This document shows, piece after piece, positions 53,845 through 61,719 of a stretch of DNA of 64,000 bases. This stretch comes from Chromatiaceae bacterium. Its GTDB lineage: Bacteria > Pseudomonadota > Gammaproteobacteria > Chromatiales > Chromatiaceae. Position 1 is the stretch's first letter. Each line of letters begins with the position of its first letter. A program made the translations under genes and the position numbers. Location: positions 124,001 to 188,000 of the forward strand of contig JACKML010000001.1 of assembly GCA_024235415.1 (NCBI GenBank), written 5' to 3'. The notes under the pieces were generated by a model that did no database searches, was not told the DNA's origin, and saw only the letters and a program-made list of their open reading frames with translations.

Positions 53845-54267
53845 TCAGCGGCCCACCTGGATATTCGCCTTGGCCAGCATGGCATCGACCTCGGTCTCGG
53901 CGATCAGCCAGTCCTCACGTTCGTCACTCAGAAAGCCCTTCGATTCACCGCGCAGGTAAGCAGCCTCGGCGACCATCTGGCGACGATCTGCCGCACTGAT
54001 CCGCCGTATCTCGGGCTTGGCTGGCGCAGCCGCCGCACTGGCAACCGCTTTGCCTGCCACTTTCTTTGCCGGCTTCGCCGGGGCGGCCTTGACCGTCGAC
54101 GGCCTGGCCACAGCTTTCTTCTTCGCGACCTTCTTGGCCGCAGGCTGTTTGACTGGCTGCTTCTTGGTGCTGGCCTTTTTCGACACTGCCTTCCTGGGCG
54201 TTACTGCTTCCTTCACCGTTGTCGGTGCAGCTGACTTGGTGGTGGTTTTCTTGGTGGTCTTGGCCAT
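53845..54267 (-). CDS. Lys/Ala-rich histone H1-like protein with C-terminal DUF2934 domain
   Basis: The 140-residue protein has an N-terminal half of about 85 residues made of KK, AAPAKPAKK and KKAV-type repeats, as in bacterial histone H1-like proteins. It is followed by a DUF2934-like helix-turn segment (ISAADRRQMVAEAAYLRGESKGF, then DWLIAETEVDAML). It would bind DNA or RNA through its basic tail. ATG 54267 begins the MAKTTKK repeat. A 17-base dyad lies about 80 bases upstream. Confidence 0.85.
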   Translation of the reverse strand: MAKTTKKTTTKSAAPTTVKEAVTPRKAVSKKASTKKQPVKQPAAKKVAKKKAVARPSTVKAAPAKPAKKVAGKAVASAAAAPAKPEIRRISAADRRQMVAEAAYLRGESKGFLSDEREDWLIAETEVDAMLAKANIQVGR

Positions 54268-54346
54268 GAGTACCCTCGTATTGCCTTTGAACCAGGATGC
54301 CCCCGATGCGACGCAACGGGTAAGAATCGAACCTGCCTGGAACGAG

Positions 54347-54363
54347 ATGCGTAATTTACGCAT
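54347..54363. promoter_or_regulatory. 17-base dyad upstream of the H1-like gene
   Basis: ATGCGTA-ATT-TACGCAT is a perfect inverted repeat, flanked by TTTT on the + strand. No + strand gene ends before it, so an operator or transcript structure is more likely than a terminator. Confidence 0.3.
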
Positions 54364-54436
54364 TTTCAGTCCGGTTGGAAGAGCACACGCAGGTTTTGTT
54401 GTCCGACCGCCTTTCCGGCGCCGACCGGGAGCCTCG

Positions 54437-55702
54437 TCAGGAAGGCAGCAGACCGATGTCCTCCAGCTGCGGCAGCGCCTGCTGCGAAACACCCTGCAAC
54501 TCGCCGCACATCCCCAGCATGTTCGTGGTGATGCGCTCCAGCTGAGCCTCTCGCTTCTTCCACAGTCGCTGCATGGCGCTCTTTTCTTTTTCAAGGTCGT
54601 CACGCATCTGCTGGTAGGCATCGACGACCGCCCTCACTTTCTGCGCAAACTGCGCGCTGGTGATGTAACTGTACAGGGCCTCCATCGACTCGCCCTTGCC
54701 GGCAGCGATGGCCTTTTGCCGTTGTGACTCGATCAGCACCGTGCGCAATGCCTCGGCCAGCGCCTTGACCAGGTCGGGCCGGACCAGCCAGACACCCTCG
54801 TGCATGACCATTGGCTGGTCGATCCCGGCCGGAAAGGCGGTGCTGACGAGAACCGCGAGTTCGCCACCTGCCGACTGCTGATCGTCCTTCAGCTTGGCCA
54901 CCCAGGCATTCGACCAGTTCTCCGCGCGCTTGCTTTCCCACACGATACGGCCGCAGGCGGCGCCCGACCGAAGCCGCACGGTCTGGATCACGTCGGCACC
55001 GCGGGCGCCCTTCTTCACGGGTTCGATGCCATCGTAGGGAAATGCCGTGGCCAGGAGTCCCTCGATCTCCAGTTCGAGTACCTCGCCCTGCAGTTGCTGC
55101 GAGCCCTGTTCCAGCTTGCGCTTGAGGTCTTCGTTGGCCTTCTGCGCATCATCGATCTTCTTGCGCCACTCGGCCTCACGCAGCCGATACGCCTCGGCCT
55201 CGGACTCCTTGATGCGTCGGCTCTCGGCGTCGACCTTGCGCTGTACCTCGAGCGCCAGTTCGCGTTGCTGTTCCTCCAGCGCCGCCTTCTCGGTGCGCAG
55301 TGCCATTTCCGTCTCACGGTAACCGGCGAGCTTCTTGTCCTTCAGCGCGAGTTCGGCCTGCAGGGCCTGAGCCTGCTCGGTGCTGTCACGGCGCGCCTCC
55401 TCGATCGCACGCTGCGCGCTGGCCTCCAGCTGTGCCCTGGCCTTCGCCTGCTCCGCTGCGCTTTGCGCCAGCTGTGCCTGCAGTTGTGCGATCTGCTCGC
55501 CGAAACGCCGTGACGCCGCACGGTCGGCATCCGCCACCAGGGTCTCGCGCAGCTGCCGGCGTTCGCCCTCAAGCCTGGTCTCGTATTCGGACTCGTAACG
55601 CTCGATCAGCTGATGGGCAATCGCATCCTGCAGCATGAATTCCTTGCCGCAATGTGGGCAGGCCACCGTATCGAAGGCATCGACGATGATCTTCTTGGTC
55701 AT
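54437..55702 (-). CDS. DUF2130-domain coiled-coil protein
   Basis: The 421-residue protein begins with a zinc-finger-like segment (VACPHCGKEF), a long coiled coil rich in Glu, Arg and Gln (about 40-210), then the DUF2130 domain (GEVLELEIEGLLATAFPYDGIEPV, GRIVWESKRAENWSNAWVAKLKDDQ). The GRIVWESK segment looks like a PD-(D/E)xK nuclease core, which has been suggested for this family. Its role is not established. It is a stand-alone gene. Confidence 0.88.
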   Translation of the reverse strand: MTKKIIVDAFDTVACPHCGKEFMLQDAIAHQLIERYESEYETRLEGERRQLRETLVADADRAASRRFGEQIAQLQAQLAQSAAEQAKARAQLEASAQRAIEEARRDSTEQAQALQAELALKDKKLAGYRETEMALRTEKAALEEQQRELALEVQRKVDAESRRIKESEAEAYRLREAEWRKKIDDAQKANEDLKRKLEQGSQQLQGEVLELEIEGLLATAFPYDGIEPVKKGARGADVIQTVRLRSGAACGRIVWESKRAENWSNAWVAKLKDDQQSAGGELAVLVSTAFPAGIDQPMVMHEGVWLVRPDLVKALAEALRTVLIESQRQKAIAAGKGESMEALYSYITSAQFAQKVRAVVDAYQQMRDDLEKEKSAMQRLWKKREAQLERITTNMLGMCGELQGVSQQALPQLEDIGLLPS

Positions 55703-55787
55703 GCTGGAACCCTTCTGTCGCTGTGCAGGTGCCGGACAGCCATTGCCTTACATCGCCCGGCTGGACGTGCAGGCAACCCGCTGCAAT

Positions 55788-56390
55788 TCATTCGGGCCGT
55801 AGCCGGTACACTTCGTCAAACAGGTCTTCGAGCAACGGATGGTGACCACGCAGCCCATCGATAACCTGTTTCGCCCAGTCGAAATAGGCCTGGCGCCTCT
55901 CTGTTTCCCAGCCGGCAGGCGGATTCGTGGCGACATCGCGCAGATTGCAGATCTTGTCTGCCAGCTTCACCGCCCGCGCCTCGCGCGACAGGTTCGGCGC
56001 TTTGTCGATCTGCGCCTGTTTGCAGGCCGACCGGCCGAGCGCCTTGTCGTCCGTGACCTCGTTGACGATTGTGCAGATCACCGCACCGAACACGGCCTGG
56101 ATCTCTTCGCTGGTGGTCTGGGTATCTTCGATGGTGTCATGCAACACCGCCGCCACCAGCGTGGCCAGATCGGTCACCCCGCCCTCGTGAACCAGCAGAT
56201 CCACCAGTGCGACAGGATGGTTGATATAAGGCGAAGCGGCCTCGTCCTTGCGGCGCTGGTCCTTGTGCTTGGTTGCGGCAAACGCGATCGCTCTTACCAA
56301 CAGAGACAAATCGTTCTCGTTCAAGCTTTCCTCCCCAGCACCCGCACCGGGTGCATATCCCTTGTCGGCGATTAAACTGCGTTCAGCCAT
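55788..56390 (-). CDS. Mesh1-like HD-domain ppGpp hydrolase family protein
   Basis: The 200-residue protein resembles the hydrolase domain of RelA/SpoT enzymes: AIAFAATKHKDQRRKDEA, YINHPVALVDLL and VLHDTIEDT, which carries the HD metal pair. It lacks a synthetase or regulatory domain, like small alarmone hydrolases. It probably hydrolyses guanosine tetraphosphate or another pyrophosphate. The ATG at 56390 is preferred over a TTG 9 bases upstream. It is divergent from the DUF2779 gene. Confidence 0.85.
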   Translation of the reverse strand: MAERSLIADKGYAPGAGAGEESLNENDLSLLVRAIAFAATKHKDQRRKDEAASPYINHPVALVDLLVHEGGVTDLATLVAAVLHDTIEDTQTTSEEIQAVFGAVICTIVNEVTDDKALGRSACKQAQIDKAPNLSREARAVKLADKICNLRDVATNPPAGWETERRQAYFDWAKQVIDGLRGHHPLLEDLFDEVYRLRPE

Positions 56391-56435
56391 CTTTTTCAAA
56401 GTATCGGCACCGCCAGGGGAAAAGGGACTGCACAG

Positions 56436-57908
56436 ATGCCGCGAATGCTCTCGAAATCACAGGTCCTCGCCTCGCGCCAATGCCAGCGCCGGCTCTGGCT
56501 GGAAGTCCACCGTCCGGAACTGCGTGATATCGACAGCGCCATGCTACAACGCCTGCGACAGGGGCACCGACTCGAAAAGGTCGCGCATGCGCTGCATCCG
56601 GACGGCGTCCTGATCGGCCGCGACATCCCGCTGCACAAGGCATTGCAGGCGACCGCCGACCATCTGCAGCGGATACCGTACACGCCCCTGTTCGAGGCGA
56701 CATTCAGCGCGCATCAGGTGCTGGTGCGCGCCGACATGATCAGGCAGACCGATGCGGGGCGGACCCTCACCGAGATCAAGTCCTCGACACGGGTCAAGCC
56801 GTACCACCTGATCGACTGTGCGATCCAGCATTGGGTGATCGATGCCGCCGGCTACCCGGTCAGCAAGACGCTGCTGGCACACATCGACCGCCGCTTTCAC
56901 TACCGTGGCGACGATGACTACGCAGGATTGCTGCGCCATGTCGATGTCAGCGAACGCGTCGAGGCGTTGCAGCGCGAGGTGCCGCAGTGGGTGGTTGCCG
57001 GCCTCGATACCCTCGACATGCCCAAAGAGCCCGCGATCGACGTCGGCCCCCATTGTACCGATCCGATGGCCTGCCCGTTTCGCCACCATTGCCAGCCGGA
57101 TGGCACCGAGTACCCGGTCAATCTGCTGCCGGGTGGCGGCCACATCGTCGCGCAATTGCAGGCCGAAGGGATCGCCGATGTGCGCGACATCCCCGAAGGA
57201 CGGTTGCACAAGGTGCTGCAGGAGCGTGTACGAATTGCCACGATCAGCGGCAGACCTTATGTCGGTCAGGCAATCGGAGCCACCCTGCGCACGTTACCCT
57301 ACCCCCGGTATTATCTCGATTTCGAGACCACCCAGTTCGCCGTCCCGCGTTGGCCGGACACCCGTCCTTATGAACAGCTGCCGTTTCAGTGGTCGTGTCA
57401 CATCGAACCGGAAGCGGGTGAACTCGGGCATGCGCAGTTCCTCGACACCACGGGCGAATCACCGATGCGCGCCTGCGCGCAATCGCTGCTTGACGCCCTG
57501 GGTGACACCGGCCCGGTGTTCACCTACAGCCCGTTCGAAAAGACCGTGATTCACCGCCTGGCAACGCGGTTTCCCGACCTCGGCCCGCGGTTGCGTAGCC
57601 TGGCGGAGCGCCTCTATGACCTGCTGCCATTGATCAGGGCGCACTACTACCATCCGGCGATGAAAGGCTCGTATTCGATCAAGGCGGTACTGCCAACCAT
57701 CGCTGCCGACCTCAACCACGAGGCACTCGGCGACGTGCACGACGGCGTAGGCGCACAGATCGCCTACGAGGAACTGATCGGGAAAACGACCGGTCTGTCG
57801 AGCAAGGCATCACTCGCCGATGCACTACGGCGCTACTGCGCGCTCGACACGCTGGCGATGGTCGAAATAGTGCGGTTTTTCGAGCCTGCCAATTCCGCCC
57901 GGAACTAG
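56436..57908 (+). CDS. DUF2779-domain protein with RecB-like and RNase H-like parts
   Basis: The 490-residue protein begins LSKSQVLASRQCQRRLWLEVHRPEL, typical of this family. It has a possible PD-(D/E)xK active site (LVRADMI-TEIKSS, near residues 88-115), a cysteine cluster (HCTDPMACPFRHHC) like the Fe-S cluster of RecB/Cas4-type nucleases, and the DUF2779 segment YYLDFETTQF in a 3'-5' exonuclease-like fold. It may be a DNA repair or defence nuclease. No defence genes were recognised around it. Confidence 0.82.
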   Translation: MPRMLSKSQVLASRQCQRRLWLEVHRPELRDIDSAMLQRLRQGHRLEKVAHALHPDGVLIGRDIPLHKALQATADHLQRIPYTPLFEATFSAHQVLVRADMIRQTDAGRTLTEIKSSTRVKPYHLIDCAIQHWVIDAAGYPVSKTLLAHIDRRFHYRGDDDYAGLLRHVDVSERVEALQREVPQWVVAGLDTLDMPKEPAIDVGPHCTDPMACPFRHHCQPDGTEYPVNLLPGGGHIVAQLQAEGIADVRDIPEGRLHKVLQERVRIATISGRPYVGQAIGATLRTLPYPRYYLDFETTQFAVPRWPDTRPYEQLPFQWSCHIEPEAGELGHAQFLDTTGESPMRACAQSLLDALGDTGPVFTYSPFEKTVIHRLATRFPDLGPRLRSLAERLYDLLPLIRAHYYHPAMKGSYSIKAVLPTIAADLNHEALGDVHDGVGAQIAYEELIGKTTGLSSKASLADALRRYCALDTLAMVEIVRFFEPANSARN

Positions 57909-58056
57909 CCCGCAAAACGGCAGGTCTTTACCGGGTGCCCCGAACCTGCAGTTCCAGGATGACCGTCCGGCGTGCAATCATCGCCGTTGATGCATTTTTC
58001 GGCGCGCCTTGTCTTTGCGTCCCGCAAGAGGTCAGACTATATGCTTCATCCTCATC

Positions 58057-58075
58057 TTCTCCTGCGACAGGAGAA
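58057..58075. other. Short hairpin upstream of the MscK-like gene
   Basis: TTCTCCTG-CGA-CAGGAGAA is a perfect 8-base stem without a U-tract. It could be a transcript structure near the ribosome-binding region of the following gene. Confidence 0.3.
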
Positions 58076-58114
58076 GGAATAAGAGGCTAGGCTGTCTTTC
58101 TCGATTTCCGCACC

Positions 58115-61100
58115 TTGGGTATTGCAACCGTGTATCTCGGAACCAGCTCTGCGCAGGCACGCCGGCCACCAGGCCGGGCATGGTCCGCTCCGTGGCGCCA
58201 GGTTGCACCGGGTGCGCGACCGCTGCTCATCTTTGTGCTGCTGCTCCTCGGCAGCGTGCTGGGCCTGCCGGCCATGGCGGTTGACAGGGCCGGGGCCGCA
58301 CCGATCACCCTCGACACCATCGCCGCGCAACGCAGCGAAATCGAGCAGGCCGGCAGCCTCACCGATGAACAGAAGAAGCAGGCATCGGCCAAGCTCGACG
58401 AGGCGCGCGCCCTGCTCGAAGAGTCCAGACGCTATGAGGCGCAGACGCAGGCGCTGAAGACCAGGATCCGGGAGATGCCGGAAAAACTGGCCGATCTGCA
58501 GAAGGGCGCGCCACTGCGACAACTGCAGCTGCGCATCGAGGACATTGCACCCTGGACGATCGCCCAGCTGGAGGTGGTGCTGAACGAGCGCCAGCAGCGA
58601 CTGCGGGAATTACAGGCCAATTTGGATGAAAAGGATCGCGAGGTCGCGGCCTATGTGGCCTTCGCCCGCACCGGCGTCAGCGAGATCACAAAACTCCAGG
58701 AGCGACTTTCCGACCCGGTGCTGTCGGCGCCCGGAGCAGCGATCGGTGGCACCGCGGACGGTCTGAGCGAAACCGAACAAACCCGGCAGAAAGCGCGTGC
58801 CCTGATGCTCAAGGCCAATCTCGCGCTGCTGACACTGCAACAGCAGAACCTCAACGTCATCTCCGAAGTGACCCAGCTGGATCGCGACCTGGCCGCCGAC
58901 GAGGTAACGATACTCACCGAGCATGTCGCGCAGTTTCGTGAATACCTGCAAAAGCGCCGTCAATCGGACGCCGAGACGACAAAACAGGCGGCACTCGAGG
59001 CATTGAACGATGCCCCTTCCGCAATCGCCAAGTTGCAGCAGACCATCTCCAGACTCGCTGCAGAGCAGGCGAGACTGGTCATCCGCGAGGCCGACCTGGA
59101 CCGTGAGGGCGAACGGATCAAACGTGTGACCGACGAGGTGCAACGCGACTACGAACGCATCCAGCAGATCGCCGAGCTCGGTGGCAACACGGCACAGGTC
59201 TCCACCCTGTTGCAGAAACGCCTGGTCTTTGCGCCTTCACCCAAGGCGCTCGCACAGCAGTCAATCGAGTACCAGGGGCAACTGAGCGATGCCGCTCTGC
59301 GCCAACTCGAGCTCGATGAGTTGTTGCGCGACAACCGGGACAAGAACAGCAGGGTCGCGGAACTGCTCGCGGCCAATGGCGTCGCCGGAGAGGAGACCAG
59401 GGACGAACAACGGCAAGCCGCCGCCGAGGCCGTGGCGCGCCATCGTGAGATCGTACTCGACCTGTGGAAGACCTATACGCGGTACATCGGCAAGCTTTCC
59501 ACAGTCGAAGCGGCCACACGCCAGCTGCTGAGCGATACGCGGAAGTACCGCGTCTTCATCGATGACCGGTTGCTGTGGATGCCGAGCACCGAGATTGCGC
59601 CATTGAACGAGGCCGCACTGTTGCTGGACGGGGTGCGCTGGTTCATCGATCCGGACCACCTCAGCGTGCTGCTCAGTGACAGTCTGGACGTACTGACCAA
59701 CAGCGGCACCTCGGTCGGTTTCTGGGTACTCGGATTGATCGTTCTGCTCGCACTGCGCAAACGTGCACGACACGGCCTGTCGACCGCCGCCGCAGCCACT
59801 CAGCGGGTCAGGACCGACAGTTTCGCCGCCACCCTGCGTGCAATCGCCGGCACACTGGTCCTGATCCTGCCCCTGCCATGGCTGTTCATCGGCGCCGGAC
59901 TGCTGTTGAGCAACCAGCCAACGGTGCAGGAGTACACCGCGGTCATGGCCGTCGGACTGCAAAGTGTCGGGCAGGTGCTGTTTTTCCTTGGCACCCTGCG
60001 CAATCTCTGCCGCACAGACGGCCTGGCACGCTCACACCTGCTCTGGAACCGCACCCTGTGCGACAACCTCGGCCGGCAGGCGATCTGGCTGACGCCGCTC
60101 GCAGCGCCACTCGCCTTTCTGGCCATTGCCGGCGCTGCAGCCGTGCCCTCCGCGTTCATCCGCACCGCCGCCTCCCTGGTACCGTCAGAACAGCCAGGCG
60201 TACTGTCACTCGGCCGACTCTCGGCTATCGCCCTGATGGTGCTGCTTGCCGTCGCCGTATACCGCATCTGGCGCAAGAACGGCCCGGTGATGCTGGCGAT
60301 GGCCAAGGTGCCGGACAATGCCAAGTGGGCCAACTATCACATCCTGTGGTTCGGGCCCGCGATCCTGCTGCCGCTCGGTCTGGCACTGGCAGCACTCAGT
60401 GGCTATTACTACACGGTGGCCTTTCTGAACGGAAAGGCCGGCGAGACACTCTGGTTCCTGATCATCCTGGTCCTGCTCAAGGACCTGCTGCTGCGCGGAC
60501 TCTATGTCACGCAGCGCCGCCTGCGCTTCGAAGAGGCAGTGCGCTATCGCGAAGAACAGATCACACAGCGCGCCGCGTCGGCGGAGCCGGCCGCCAGCCC
60601 GGAGTCGGGCGAACTGCCGCTGGAAGAAGACAAGATCAACTATGGACAGCTCGGTGACCAGGTCCGCAAGCTGGTTCAGATCGGCTACACGATCGGTTTA
60701 CTGGTTGGCCTGTGGTGGATCTGGAAGGACGTCATCCCTGCCTTCAGTTTCCTCGACAAGGTCGAGCTGCCCTTCTCCACCAACAAACTGATCGACGGCG
60801 TCAGTAAAGAGGTGCCGCTGACACTCAGCGACATGGTGGCGGGCCTGCTGCTCGGTGGCCTCGCGCTGTTCGCCGCTCGAAATATCCCGGCGCTACTCGA
60901 GCTCACCCTGTTGCAACGCCTCCCGCTCAGCCGTGCGTCGCGCTATGCGTTTACCACACTGACGCAGTACATGGTCGCACTGGCCGGCCTGCTGATCACC
61001 TTCAATGCATTGGGCCTGCAGTGGTCGAGTGTCCAGTGGCTGGTCGCCGCGCTGTCGGTCGGCCTGGGTTTCGGCCTGCAGGAGATCGTCGCAAACTTCA

Positions 61101-61648
61101 TCAGCGGCATCATCCTGCTGTTCGAACAACCCATCCGGGTGGGTGACGTCGTGACCGTTGACAACATCACTGGCACGGTATCGAGGATCCGCATCCGCGC
61201 CACCACGATCGTCAACTGGGAGCGCCAGGAACTGATCATCCCCAACAAGCAGTTCATCACCGGTCAGCTGATCAACTGGACCCTGTCGGATACCGTCAAC
61301 CGCCTGACCATTAATGTCGGTGTCGGCTACGACAGCGACACCAAGCAGGCAATGGAGATCATCGCGCAGGTCGCAGCCGATCACCCCAAGGTGCTCAAGG
61401 ACCCGGCACCGCGCATCAGTTTCGAGGGTTTCGGCGACAACTCGCTGAACCTCGTGCTGCGTGCCTACCTCAACGAAATCGATTCGCGCCTTTCGACGAT
61501 CACCGAGCTGCATCAGGCCATCCTCGACCGCTTCCGTGCTGTCGGCATTGAGATCGCATTCCCGCAGCGCGATGTTCACCTCGATACCAGCCGTCCGTTG
61601 GAGCTGGTATTGCGCCGCGACGCACAGACGCAAGCCGGGGAGAGCTGA
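58115..61648 (+). CDS. mscK: Mechanosensitive channel of the MscK/KefA type
   Basis: The 1177-residue protein has a signal peptide, a long periplasmic helical region (about 60-520), about eleven membrane helices (from about 545), and a C-terminal MscS domain whose pore helix reads ALSVGLGFGLQEIVANFISG near residue 980, followed by the beta domain (IRVGDVVTVDNITGTVSRI, IIPNKQFI). This matches E. coli MscK (1120 residues). It opens under membrane tension and protects against osmotic downshock. The start is uncertain: TTG 58115 or GTG 58130. Confidence 0.9.
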   Translation: MGIATVYLGTSSAQARRPPGRAWSAPWRQVAPGARPLLIFVLLLLGSVLGLPAMAVDRAGAAPITLDTIAAQRSEIEQAGSLTDEQKKQASAKLDEARALLEESRRYEAQTQALKTRIREMPEKLADLQKGAPLRQLQLRIEDIAPWTIAQLEVVLNERQQRLRELQANLDEKDREVAAYVAFARTGVSEITKLQERLSDPVLSAPGAAIGGTADGLSETEQTRQKARALMLKANLALLTLQQQNLNVISEVTQLDRDLAADEVTILTEHVAQFREYLQKRRQSDAETTKQAALEALNDAPSAIAKLQQTISRLAAEQARLVIREADLDREGERIKRVTDEVQRDYERIQQIAELGGNTAQVSTLLQKRLVFAPSPKALAQQSIEYQGQLSDAALRQLELDELLRDNRDKNSRVAELLAANGVAGEETRDEQRQAAAEAVARHREIVLDLWKTYTRYIGKLSTVEAATRQLLSDTRKYRVFIDDRLLWMPSTEIAPLNEAALLLDGVRWFIDPDHLSVLLSDSLDVLTNSGTSVGFWVLGLIVLLALRKRARHGLSTAAAATQRVRTDSFAATLRAIAGTLVLILPLPWLFIGAGLLLSNQPTVQEYTAVMAVGLQSVGQVLFFLGTLRNLCRTDGLARSHLLWNRTLCDNLGRQAIWLTPLAAPLAFLAIAGAAAVPSAFIRTAASLVPSEQPGVLSLGRLSAIALMVLLAVAVYRIWRKNGPVMLAMAKVPDNAKWANYHILWFGPAILLPLGLALAALSGYYYTVAFLNGKAGETLWFLIILVLLKDLLLRGLYVTQRRLRFEEAVRYREEQITQRAASAEPAASPESGELPLEEDKINYGQLGDQVRKLVQIGYTIGLLVGLWWIWKDVIPAFSFLDKVELPFSTNKLIDGVSKEVPLTLSDMVAGLLLGGLALFAARNIPALLELTLLQRLPLSRASRYAFTTLTQYMVALAGLLITFNALGLQWSSVQWLVAALSVGLGFGLQEIVANFISGIILLFEQPIRVGDVVTVDNITGTVSRIRIRATTIVNWERQELIIPNKQFITGQLINWTLSDTVNRLTINVGVGYDSDTKQAMEIIAQVAADHPKVLKDPAPRISFEGFGDNSLNLVLRAYLNEIDSRLSTITELHQAILDRFRAVGIEIAFPQRDVHLDTSRPLELVLRRDAQTQAGES

Positions 61649-61719
61649 ACGCGCGAGGTTCCACGCGCGCAGCAACACCCCGGGCCTCGCCGCAACCAGG
61701 AAGGAGTTGGGGAGCGACC

